A stretch of DNA of 54,491 nucleotides from UMGS1889 sp900556055 (GTDB lineage Bacteria; Bacillota; Clostridia; Oscillospirales; Ruminococcaceae), in assembly GCA_902463265.1 (NCBI GenBank), contig CABQEV010000015.1, positions 1 to 54,491 on the forward strand, written 5' to 3'. Below are positions 43,500 to 52,468 of the stretch, piece after piece; within the stretch, counting starts at the first letter, position 1; each line of letters begins with the position of its first letter. The position numbers and the translations under genes were made by a program. Under the pieces are notes generated by a model that saw only the letters and a list, made by a program, of their open reading frames with translations, did not search any database and was not told the origin of the DNA.

Positions 43500-45041
43500 T
43501 CATACTTCCTCCTTTTCATATGGATTTTCGACAATAGCCGTTGCATCGGAAAGATCTCTCAGAAAACCGCAGTCCTTCAGCTTCTGTGCAAATGCATTTT
43601 TGTTTGCATTAAGAAACATTACATTTTCATTTTCAGGCACAGCACCGTCATCAGCCGCCCTCCTGTAATGCTCCTGAGAAACGACCATTCCGAAATGCTC
43701 ATACATAAGATCAAGAAAACGGTCAAATGTTATCTTCTGTCCCGCACCGACAAGTGACATTACAAGAAATTTTATTATCTCCTCCGAAAGAGTAAACCGC
43801 ATTCCCGGACCCGAAACGGGTATCAGTATTCCTATGTTTTTTGCCAGCTTTCTGAACAGCTTATATGTATCGGCTTCCGCTTTTGAAAAAAGCCTTTCCT
43901 TTTCCTTGCGGTCCTCTTCGCCGTAAAAATACTCTATCCCCTTGCTGAGATATTTTATTATGTTCTCCTCATTTTTGCTGAATGAATTTACAGCAAGCTT
44001 TTTTATCTCAGCTTTTTCACGTTCCGCACCGGTGCTCATGTCAAGTATCCATGCGCTGTTTCCGGTTTCCGCTCCGTCCGCAGCGGCAGAATACATCATT
44101 CTCAGCATCTGAAGTATTATTCCGTATGTAAAAACATCGAGCTTCTCCATAGGCTGTATGCTGCATGAAAGAAAATTGTTCAGCTCTGATGCTGTACATT
44201 CATCTCTTGTCTGAAAGCCAAGCGGTATCGCACTCATTTCCTTTTTTACATCTGGATCATCATCAGTTGACTGCTTTATTTCCGCATATTCAGCCCACTT
44301 TTTCTGAATAAATCCGCTAATTTCGGATATTTCGGGCATAATGTTAAGAAGTGCGTCAAGATGTGCTTCGATAGGCTCTTTGTACTGCTGATATTTATTT
44401 ATGGCATGCAGAACATGAAGATAATATATCTCCCCGCCTCTGCACATATATGTATACTGATTAAATGAAAATTCCCTGTCAAAATCATTATTGGCATCGC
44501 CAAGCTTTGCATTGCTGCGGAATTTCTGAGTTCCGAGCGATTCGGGAAACAGCACCTCAGGACATATCGGCAGAAGATTTTTCGTGAACCATGACCTTCC
44601 CGCATTTTCAACGCTGAATCCGTAAAGGATATTCTGTACAACGGACAGGCACTTATCCTTGTCAATATTGCTTCCTTCGTTGTCGATATGTTTCTTTAAC
44701 ATTTCGATACAGCTATTATAAGCATCCTTATCGCACGCCGCCTTTGTATCCATCCTGCTGTTTGCAAAGAAAATAAAGCGCTTCAGCCCCATATTTGATA
44801 CAGGCATATAGCTTATAACATGGTCATATATCATTTCATTTACAGGAAACATATCCGTCAGAATATATGTATGCGAACCATCGGTTATTTTTTTATGCGC
44901 ATTCGCCACACATAAAAATTCTATCAGATATTCATACGGAGTTTCCGCAGGCTTCATTCTGTGTCCGAACAGCAGGCTCTGCGGCGAATAACTTTTTACG
45001 TTTTTCTCCAAAATGCCTCTGGGAAAAAAATCATTTATCAC
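43500..45041 (-). CDS. DptG/SspG-like protein, 513 aa
   Basis: 513-aa soluble protein, placed between the DptF-like and DptH-like genes, as DptG is in phosphorothioation restriction loci (about 450 aa there). No catalytic motif is evident to me. It is helical, with a C-terminal segment FLVMSLVGAGQKITFDRFLDLMYEHFG that resembles a helix-turn-helix. The name rests on gene order and size more than on sequence. The start is GTG at 45041, 5 bases after GAGGTGA. Twelve bases separate it from the upstream gene. Confidence 0.6.
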   Translation of the reverse strand: MINDFFPRGILEKNVKSYSPQSLLFGHRMKPAETPYEYLIEFLCVANAHKKITDGSHTYILTDMFPVNEMIYDHVISYMPVSNMGLKRFIFFANSRMDTKAACDKDAYNSCIEMLKKHIDNEGSNIDKDKCLSVVQNILYGFSVENAGRSWFTKNLLPICPEVLFPESLGTQKFRSNAKLGDANNDFDREFSFNQYTYMCRGGEIYYLHVLHAINKYQQYKEPIEAHLDALLNIMPEISEISGFIQKKWAEYAEIKQSTDDDPDVKKEMSAIPLGFQTRDECTASELNNFLSCSIQPMEKLDVFTYGIILQMLRMMYSAAADGAETGNSAWILDMSTGAEREKAEIKKLAVNSFSKNEENIIKYLSKGIEYFYGEEDRKEKERLFSKAEADTYKLFRKLAKNIGILIPVSGPGMRFTLSEEIIKFLVMSLVGAGQKITFDRFLDLMYEHFGMVVSQEHYRRAADDGAVPENENVMFLNANKNAFAQKLKDCGFLRDLSDATAIVENPYEKEEV

Positions 45042-45052
45042 GGTTTGTCACC

Positions 45053-46810
45053 TCAGTTAAAATACAGTTTGTTTTCATCTGTTTCCATATCAATATATTG
45101 CGGTTCGCCGGTACGGTTCAGCATGACCCTGAATGTCCCTGAATTATCTCTGCCATACTCCAGAAGTATCGCTTTCAGATTTGATATTCCGTGTGTAAGC
45201 GAAGTATTTGCTGATGTAGATATCGAACCGTCAGCGATCTGCTGAAAATATATGAGCAGCGGAAGAGAAAGTCTGTAATTCTTTTTATCGCATATCCTGA
45301 GATAAATGTCACACCTGCTTATGCTCTCCTCAAACGTGTTTCCGACAGGCACTGTAACGACCTGTATATCATCTTTTTTTATTTTTCCGTTTATTATCAG
45401 TACCTGCTGAAAAACATTGTCACTGCGGCGCACAGTCAGAGGTATGGCATCTGCATTCTTTGCCGCAGTTCCCGTTGCCTCCGTGTATAAGGCATCAACA
45501 ATAGCCTTTTGTATCGTCTTTTTTACTTTGACGGACGATCCGCCGTCCAGAAGATGTACATAATCGCTGAAGCCCTTTCCGAAAAGTTCATCGAAGAGCC
45601 GCTTTTTATCACCCTGACCCATTACAATATTGAAACGTCTGAGTGCCTTTCTGTACAAAGCATCTTTCTCACTGTAACGTGATTTTCCGTCATCCGTGAA
45701 CATATGCCGCCTTGTGAATATCCTGTGCTGTTCCTCGATAAGTCCCCTTACTTCACTCGGTATGCTGCTGAAATCACCTGTAACAAACATTTTGTAATCA
45801 TCACCCGATGCTGCGGAATCAAGCCTCAGCTCATTTGCATATGCAATGCCTCTTATCTGCATGGCTTCCTCGGATCTTTCCAGTCCGTTATAACCGAAAA
45901 ACAAATTCGGGAACATATATCTGAATTTTTCATTATCAGTCACTGCGCCTGTCATTTTCCCGCATTTCAGATTTCCCGTAACAGCATAGCTTATCTGCGA
46001 AAGCATCTGCCTTACAGTCATACGCTTGTCGCTTTCGTAAAGAAACCGATAATATGCAGTCACAAATGATGATATCCGCTCAAAGTTATTTTTGACAACA
46101 TTTCTGTTGCTGTATACAGGACAGCTTTCCGACATCTCACATTCCGTACACGGCTGCCATAGTTCATCGGCAATGATCTTCTTCATTGCCTTTTCCGCAA
46201 AATCAACATTGTCTATCCTTGCGATATTTATTATCATTACCGAATGGCTGCCGATCTTAATTTCGTCCTGACCGTTTCTGTCAAGCTGTTCAAGCACCTT
46301 ATTCTGAAGATCGCTTATGTCAGCCTCACCGAATACTCCGCCGTTTTTCACAGCATCTTCACCCGCAATGGTCTGAAAGCATCTGAGCAGCGGACCTGTA
46401 TTTGAAATAAGCACCGAAGATATGCCGTTCATCGAATAGTCCATTCCTTTTCGGAAATATTCGATCTGCTTTTCTTCCGGCAGCTCACTCATGTCCTTGA
46501 CCGCATACAGTTTTATACCGCCGTTTTCATAAAGCCATTCCTCTTTGAGCGGAGTATTCTTTTCCAGCATTCTAAGCCCTGAAAGCACCTGTACGAGCAG
46601 ACTTGTTTTTCCGTCGCCCGCATGACCTGTCAGAACTATCGTATGTCCATTTCCATCGCAGATTTTTTCTGTGATATATTTTCCCAGACCGCGTTCTATC
46701 CTTATCTTTTCATAAAAAGGCGAAAGCACCTGAGCTTCCGCAAGAGCGGCAGAGGTGTTGCCTCCTGAGTTGTTCATTGAATCAAGGTAATCAACAAAAG
46801 CATTTGCCAT
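45053..46810 (-). CDS. DptF/SspF-like P-loop ATPase, 585 aa
   Basis: 585-aa P-loop protein: GHAGDGKTSLL at residues 62-72 (Walker A) after an N-terminal helix, and a helical body. A Cys-rich loop CTECEMSESCPVYSNRN (near residue 215) may bind zinc. Size and position match DptF (DndF, about 540 aa), the first gene of the dptFGH restriction trio. The ATG at 46810 with GGAGGGG upstream gives MANAFVDYLDSMN; an ATG ten codons upstream overlaps the desulfurase end and lacks a site. Seventeen bases after the desulfurase gene. Confidence 0.72.
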   Translation of the reverse strand: MANAFVDYLDSMNNSGGNTSAALAEAQVLSPFYEKIRIERGLGKYITEKICDGNGHTIVLTGHAGDGKTSLLVQVLSGLRMLEKNTPLKEEWLYENGGIKLYAVKDMSELPEEKQIEYFRKGMDYSMNGISSVLISNTGPLLRCFQTIAGEDAVKNGGVFGEADISDLQNKVLEQLDRNGQDEIKIGSHSVMIINIARIDNVDFAEKAMKKIIADELWQPCTECEMSESCPVYSNRNVVKNNFERISSFVTAYYRFLYESDKRMTVRQMLSQISYAVTGNLKCGKMTGAVTDNEKFRYMFPNLFFGYNGLERSEEAMQIRGIAYANELRLDSAASGDDYKMFVTGDFSSIPSEVRGLIEEQHRIFTRRHMFTDDGKSRYSEKDALYRKALRRFNIVMGQGDKKRLFDELFGKGFSDYVHLLDGGSSVKVKKTIQKAIVDALYTEATGTAAKNADAIPLTVRRSDNVFQQVLIINGKIKKDDIQVVTVPVGNTFEESISRCDIYLRICDKKNYRLSLPLLIYFQQIADGSISTSANTSLTHGISNLKAILLEYGRDNSGTFRVMLNRTGEPQYIDMETDENKLYFN

Positions 46811-46826
46811 ATCGTTTCCCCTCCGG

Positions 46827-47972
46827 TCATATTTCTTCAAGTGCAGAGATCAGTGCATCAATATCTGATTTGTCATTGAAATATCCGAAGCTTACCCTCA
46901 CTGTGCCGTGCGTATCCTCTGTACCTATGAGCTTATGCACAAAAGGCGCACAATGATATCCGCTTCTTACGGCTATATCAAATTCCGCATCCAGTATATC
47001 GGCAAGCTCGGAAGGAGAATATTCCTTGTGCGTCAGCGAGATCACGGAAGTGTGGCAATTTCTGTCCTCAGGCAGATAAAGCCGTATATTTTTTATAGCT
47101 CCGAGTCTTTCCGCCGCATGATCCGCAAGCTCCTTTTTATGCCGGCGGATATTTTCAGTTCCGGTATCCATCAGCCATTTCAGTGCAGAATCAAGAGCTG
47201 CCGCCGCAATGACATCATGACTGGCAGGCTCATAGCCCGAAGGCATTCCCTGCGGCATATCAGGATTCAGCGAATCAGAGCCTGTCCCGCCGAAAAGAAA
47301 TTTTTTCAGCGGGACACATCCGCCCGAAATAAAACCGCCTATCCCGAAATTTCCATAGAGATTTTTATGTCCCGCAAACACCGAAAAATCAGCCTTTATC
47401 TGCCTGAGGTCAATATCCGCTGCCCCCAGCGACTGAGATGCATCCATAACAGTGACCGCACCGTATTCCTTTGCCGCATCAAATATCTTCTGTACAGGCA
47501 GCACAAGCCCTGTAACATTGCTCATATGACACGCAAACACTGCGTCGGGATGGCTCAGTGCAAACATACTGCGCATTTTCACTTCATCAAGTGCCTGAGT
47601 TTTCCCGTCAAACGGCAGCATTTTCAGTGAAAAGCCATATCTGTCAGCCATGCTTTTCAGCGGACGTACTGCGGCATTGTGTTCAAAAGGCGAAACATAC
47701 ACATTTGAACCGCTGATCCACGAAAGACCGCCTATTACCTGATTCATCGCTATCGTAGCAGATGGTGAGAACACTACACGGCTGCTGTCTGAACAGCCTG
47801 TAAGCTCTGCCATTCTCCGCCTTGCGCTTTCAATAACAGCCGATGCTTCACGGGCAGCCCTGTATGTACCTCTTCCCGCATTCACAGCAAGCGTGCGCTG
47901 CGCCCTGTCAGCAGCAGCATATACACATTCGGGCTTGGGAAAGGACGTTGCTGCATTATCAAGATAGATCAT
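46827..47972 (-). CDS. SspA/DndA-like cysteine desulfurase dedicated to the defence island
   Basis: 381-aa PLP-dependent class V aminotransferase-fold protein. N terminus MIYLDNAATSFPKPECV; PLP lysine K203 in VFAGHKNLYGNFGIGG; likely persulfide Cys C341 in RSGYHCAPFVHKLIG. These are the landmarks of IscS/NifS/SufS enzymes. Situated inside a phosphorothioation operon it should supply sulfur for DNA modification (SspA/DndA role), distinct from the housekeeping SufS at 3578-4804. A GTG 19 codons upstream (48029) overlaps the SspC-like stop and would add an odd N-terminal extension, so the ATG at 47972 is preferred although its GGGG site is weak. Confidence 0.88.
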   Translation of the reverse strand: MIYLDNAATSFPKPECVYAAADRAQRTLAVNAGRGTYRAAREASAVIESARRRMAELTGCSDSSRVVFSPSATIAMNQVIGGLSWISGSNVYVSPFEHNAAVRPLKSMADRYGFSLKMLPFDGKTQALDEVKMRSMFALSHPDAVFACHMSNVTGLVLPVQKIFDAAKEYGAVTVMDASQSLGAADIDLRQIKADFSVFAGHKNLYGNFGIGGFISGGCVPLKKFLFGGTGSDSLNPDMPQGMPSGYEPASHDVIAAAALDSALKWLMDTGTENIRRHKKELADHAAERLGAIKNIRLYLPEDRNCHTSVISLTHKEYSPSELADILDAEFDIAVRSGYHCAPFVHKLIGTEDTHGTVRVSFGYFNDKSDIDALISALEEI

Positions 47973-48025
47973 TTTTAATCCCCGCTTATTAATCACAAAA
48001 AGTGCGTATTTATCGGAAAGCAATA

Positions 48026-51000
48026 TCACATACGGTCGATCTCTTCCCTCAGTATCCTTAAAAGAACGGATATCCTTTCCTGTGCGGTGATAGCATCGCC
48101 GTAGTCTTCAAGTATATCCTCGATATTATTCAGAGCTGTTTCCGCTATCGCAGATATCTTAGCATCTGCAAGATTTTTTTCATATTTTGTGCCGCCGATG
48201 TCAATCGACAGTGATATATTGCCGTCTGATCCTGCCGCATCATAATTTTCAGCAGCAGAAATTATTCTCTTTATATCGCCGATAAATATGTCAGCCGTTT
48301 CATCGCTCCAGTCCTCGATCGCAAGCATAGTCACCGCTTTTGCAAGAGATGATATCACATAGTCGTCATCATAAACAGTATTTGACGCAATAAATCTGAG
48401 GACCGCATTTGTATCCGCATCAAAAATATTTTTCTTTGCCGCATCAGACAGACGTTCATACCAGTCCTTCATGAGAGTAAAAAGACTTCCGCCTATATTT
48501 CCGCCAAAACATTTGCGGACTGCGCTTATCATATATTTGCGGAAATCAGGGATAAACGCTTCTTCGCTGTCTGCAAATTCCGATACCCTGACAGCCAGCT
48601 CACTGTAATCAAAACAGCCAAACACCTCAGGAATATACTCAAACAGAAATTCATGCGGATTAAGATCATACATCAGCAGCTTTCTGCGGAACCGAAACAG
48701 CTTTTTCCCTGTTTCCGTTTTCTCACTGCCGTATTCAAACATATGCGTCCTTGCAAATTTCGGCAGACCTCTGAACCATGTCTGCATAAGCGAAACTGCC
48801 TTGCTGCACCTGTTTGCATATGACATCACATCATCTGTGCCGAATCTGTTTATAACAGTGCTGACATAATCATTTCTTTCGCTTGTTCCCTCTTCAATGC
48901 AGAATGTATAGCTTGCAGGATCAGCACTTATATTATTGAAAGCTTCACCTGTCAGCCGGATCTCCTTGTTTTTCATACAGATCACTGTCCTGTCAAGGCA
49001 GGTCCGCATCTCATATGCAATATAAACAGGTATGACACCCATGCGCATTCCGTACGGCGATGCTGTCAGCACATCAAAAAACTCTGAAAAAGATACGGCA
49101 GCATTTTCTCCCGTATTTATTATCCTGCGGATAATTCCAAGCACCTCCGAAATGTATTCGTTATCCGTGCTTCCGCTGTCCAGTCCCGCAGCCATAACAG
49201 CAGACCTGAATATGCTGACCTCAGGACCTGCTCCTTCCATCTCGGGTATATCGCCCGCATGAGCAAGTATATGGTCAATGACTTTCGCACGTGCCTTCCT
49301 GATAGGCGCAGTCAGATGATTCTTGTTTATCATCTCATTGTTTATAACAGGCGTTCTGTTATAGTATTCACTGCATATCAGGGAAAGCTCTCTGTTCAGC
49401 AGCATAGGCTTTGTAACATCAAGCAGACATCTCCTGCACGTATAATAAGCAGTCTGAGGATTTGACGGATTATATATCCTGTTTGCCGCCTCGCGTATAG
49501 ACTTGAAAAGATCGTCCTTGTATATCATCAGCTCTTCATGGAAATGCGGATCATCCGACTCCCTGCTGTTTTCAAGCATGCACGCAGCAGCATATTCACA
49601 AAGAAGGTCATTGTCAGCCCAGCATTCGGAAACACATACGATTATATTTTCACCGGTTCCGAGCTGCTCAAGCTTTTCATCAAGATGATATGTTTCTTCG
49701 GGAGTATCGGTTATAAGATAGATTATCAGACCATCCGCACCGTTTCTCAGCTCACTCAGATCTCCGCTGTAATTCCTGAGATCCTTCGCTTCCATAAATG
49801 CCGTGCGGAAATATCTCATCATGCATCTGTCGCTGTTATACTGTCTCGGCAGTATATACGGGACAGAATATGCCGATCTCAGCACAGCGGCACGGTCAGT
49901 TTTCACTGCACCCTGTTCGATGTAATTGCGTATAGTTCTGCGTATGTCAACACCGTTCGGCGTAAGGAATGCATATTCGCCGTCACGTCTTATCGCAAGG
50001 ATATGCTCTCTTGTCAGCTGCTCCATGGCGAAGCTGTATTCGCTGTCAGACATATTGACAGCCGCCTTTATATGATTTGAAACAGGTCTGAATTTTTCCT
50101 CATTAATAATATTAATAACGGCAACAGCCTTGATTATTTTCTGCCGGCAGACATTCTTCGTCTGTTTAAGTGCCGTATTCGCCTTTGCCCATGCACTGTG
50201 TACAGACGGATCAAAGATCGCTGCACGCAGAAGCTCGGAAAAGTAATCGAATATCACGTCACATGTCAGAAGGTAAAGTCCGTCCTCATCACGCTCAGCA
50301 TCAAGGAATTCGCTAAGAGTATGATCGCCCGACTGGGAAAGAAACGTGAAAAGCGTCCTTTCATTCTGCCCTATCAGTTCACTTACCTTTATCAGCGCAT
50401 ATACCGTCACAGGGTGGAGCGGAAAGCATTTCTTCACGATAACATTTTCAAAGATATCTTCATCAATATCGCTGAATATCCCCGTTCGGTATGCCGCCTG
50501 ATCTGCCGCAGAAAACTGTTCCCTGTGCTGCTCATAAAATGCTTCAAATTTTTTTGTATGACGCATTGCATTTGCCGCCAGCTCATATGACTGCTCGGAG
50601 GATGCAACGAAATAAATCTTTTTGAATCTTCCGTCAACTGTCCTGAAACTGTCACTCTGCGAATAATCGAGTATCTCCTTATGTGTGATGCAGCATATGT
50701 GCAGCTGATCTGCGCCGCTTCTTGCAGCAAGCTCGGCAAAATCCTGTATCAGCTTGAAATTCTGCATATTGCGAACAGATGCCGATGTCTCAAGGAACTT
50801 GCTGAATTCATCGAAAATAATAAATATACCGCCGTAATTCTTCTGTTCGCAAAGTGCCTCCGAAACCTTGGAATACATCCTGACGACATCAGTATCCTGC
50901 ATTGGATTGAACCTTGCTCCGTTCGTTATCTCGGGATATATCCCGCAGAACAGCTCGTAATCTTCACGGCTGCATTTTTTAAGCCCCCGTCGCAGCTTAT

Positions 51001-51562
51001 CGGGTGTGCTTTTCCTTTTTTTCAGCAGCTTTGCAAAATCACTGTATGCTTTTTCGTAGCTTTTTTCCCATGTATCTATCATGGACAAAGCTGCATCAAA
51101 ATAAGTTTCGGGGAAAAAGTCATTAAGCTCCTCCCGCTCAAGCGCTTCTCTGAGAGCTATCGTAAAAGACTGGTTTATATCGGAATAGCTGCTGTTTATA
51201 ATGACCGGAAGAAGCGGATTTTTGCGTTCGAGTATCATTTCCGCAAGCCTGCCCGCTTCTTCATCTATTTCGGATATTCCTTTGATAAGTCCGTCAGCCT
51301 GCTCTGCCTTTCCCGATATTATCGCAGACAATACCAGCAGCAGATGTGACTTTCCTCTGCCGTAAGGGCCGATAAGAACCGTCGCATTATCTTCGTTGTA
51401 TTTTGTGTTGTATACCGCATTCAGATATCTTTTCAGAACAATGACCGACTGCTGAGTGGGTATGTACGAATTTATCTTGTTTAGCTTGTTCAGATCAAAC
51501 TGCAAGTTTACCGAGGACTGAAAATTGTCGTTTGATGAAACAAGGCTGCTGTATTTTATCAT
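48026..51562 (-). CDS. SspC-like P-loop ATPase, 1178 aa
   Basis: 1178-aa ATPase. Walker A GPYGRGKSH (65-73), Walker B IFIIFDEF (246-253), and FPLHP (380-384). The arrangement matches the SspC/BrxC/PglY class of large AAA-type ATPases of defence loci. It lies directly after the DUF4007 gene (3-base gap) and before the cysteine desulfurase, as expected for SspB-SspC in an Ssp phosphorothioation module. The proposed role is an ATP-driven component of the modification complex that joins the nickase (SspB) and sulfur-activating protein (SspD). Start ATG 51562. Confidence 0.75.
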   Translation of the reverse strand: MIKYSSLVSSNDNFQSSVNLQFDLNKLNKINSYIPTQQSVIVLKRYLNAVYNTKYNEDNATVLIGPYGRGKSHLLLVLSAIISGKAEQADGLIKGISEIDEEAGRLAEMILERKNPLLPVIINSSYSDINQSFTIALREALEREELNDFFPETYFDAALSMIDTWEKSYEKAYSDFAKLLKKRKSTPDKLRRGLKKCSREDYELFCGIYPEITNGARFNPMQDTDVVRMYSKVSEALCEQKNYGGIFIIFDEFSKFLETSASVRNMQNFKLIQDFAELAARSGADQLHICCITHKEILDYSQSDSFRTVDGRFKKIYFVASSEQSYELAANAMRHTKKFEAFYEQHREQFSAADQAAYRTGIFSDIDEDIFENVIVKKCFPLHPVTVYALIKVSELIGQNERTLFTFLSQSGDHTLSEFLDAERDEDGLYLLTCDVIFDYFSELLRAAIFDPSVHSAWAKANTALKQTKNVCRQKIIKAVAVINIINEEKFRPVSNHIKAAVNMSDSEYSFAMEQLTREHILAIRRDGEYAFLTPNGVDIRRTIRNYIEQGAVKTDRAAVLRSAYSVPYILPRQYNSDRCMMRYFRTAFMEAKDLRNYSGDLSELRNGADGLIIYLITDTPEETYHLDEKLEQLGTGENIIVCVSECWADNDLLCEYAAACMLENSRESDDPHFHEELMIYKDDLFKSIREAANRIYNPSNPQTAYYTCRRCLLDVTKPMLLNRELSLICSEYYNRTPVINNEMINKNHLTAPIRKARAKVIDHILAHAGDIPEMEGAGPEVSIFRSAVMAAGLDSGSTDNEYISEVLGIIRRIINTGENAAVSFSEFFDVLTASPYGMRMGVIPVYIAYEMRTCLDRTVICMKNKEIRLTGEAFNNISADPASYTFCIEEGTSERNDYVSTVINRFGTDDVMSYANRCSKAVSLMQTWFRGLPKFARTHMFEYGSEKTETGKKLFRFRRKLLMYDLNPHEFLFEYIPEVFGCFDYSELAVRVSEFADSEEAFIPDFRKYMISAVRKCFGGNIGGSLFTLMKDWYERLSDAAKKNIFDADTNAVLRFIASNTVYDDDYVISSLAKAVTMLAIEDWSDETADIFIGDIKRIISAAENYDAAGSDGNISLSIDIGGTKYEKNLADAKISAIAETALNNIEDILEDYGDAITAQERISVLLRILREEIDRM

Positions 51563-51565
51563 GGT

Positions 51566-52468
51566 TCAGGCATCTCTCTCATTCATTAAGTAATATTCCG
51601 TAAGTATATCAGCAGGCAGCATATCCTTTTTGAGATATACCATATCAAGTCCCGCTGTTCTGTTAAGAGTTATATATCCCGATTGTTTAAGACGGTCAAG
51701 ATACTCATTCAGCATCGTCCTGTCAAGATTGAATACCCTTCCGGCATTGTTTTCCTGCATAAGAAGCGTGTCGATATCAGCACTTTTCTTTTCACCGTGC
51801 ATATTGCTGACGATAACATACAAAACAGCCATAATATCAAGCTTGTCATAAACAGGTCTTGTCTTTGCGAAGCTGCCCTTATCTCTGCTGTCACGCTTTA
51901 TCAGCCCGAGATCCGCAAACGGAGATGACAGATTGTCCTCAGGATCAGCGGCATCATCTTCAGCAGATGCAGAGTACATCTTCAGCAGCAGACCGCAGTC
52001 ATCAGCAACGGATTTATATACGCTGCTGCCTTTATTGTATATTTTATTGAATTCATCAAATATTTTGTTCACCATATTTGCCTTGCTGAATTCTGAAGCA
52101 TCAAATCTGTTGAAAAATAAATTCCATACAGTGCATGAGCTTATCTTTCTTACGATATGATAATGCAAGATCCAGAGCGTAAAAATATCTTCAAAATATC
52201 TGTCATGAGCATTGATTATCTCACCGGGACATTCTGTCAGCCTCAGGATATTTTTTGATCCCCTGACCTTTTTCTCTTCAGCGATATCAGCAGCAAGCAG
52301 CCAGTATTTCAGTGATTTTACCATCTTGCTTCCTATTCCCAGAATATCCATAGCATTGCTCTGAGAAAAAACGGAAGGCTCACTCTGAATTGCAGTTATG
52401 CCTTTGTTGAGCCATCCCTCACGAATGCAGAATGATTCATTTCCTTTAAGCTTGTATTTATCATTCAT
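51566..52468 (-). CDS. DUF4007 protein (SspB-like, candidate nickase)
   Basis: 300-aa DUF4007 protein. The N-terminal block GNESFCIREGWLNKGI, then NAMDILGIGSKMVKSLKYWLLAADI (a winged-helix) and YFEDIFTLWILHYHIV, CTVWNLFFNRFDASEFSK are the family pattern. As I recall, SspB of the SspABCD phosphorothioation system belongs to this family and nicks one strand before sulfur insertion. Its place between an SspD-like and an SspC-like gene supports that. It overlaps the upstream stop by 8 bases (ATGAATGA), with AAGGCAG as ribosome site. Confidence 0.82.
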   Translation of the reverse strand: MNDKYKLKGNESFCIREGWLNKGITAIQSEPSVFSQSNAMDILGIGSKMVKSLKYWLLAADIAEEKKVRGSKNILRLTECPGEIINAHDRYFEDIFTLWILHYHIVRKISSCTVWNLFFNRFDASEFSKANMVNKIFDEFNKIYNKGSSVYKSVADDCGLLLKMYSASAEDDAADPEDNLSSPFADLGLIKRDSRDKGSFAKTRPVYDKLDIMAVLYVIVSNMHGEKKSADIDTLLMQENNAGRVFNLDRTMLNEYLDRLKQSGYITLNRTAGLDMVYLKKDMLPADILTEYYLMNERDA

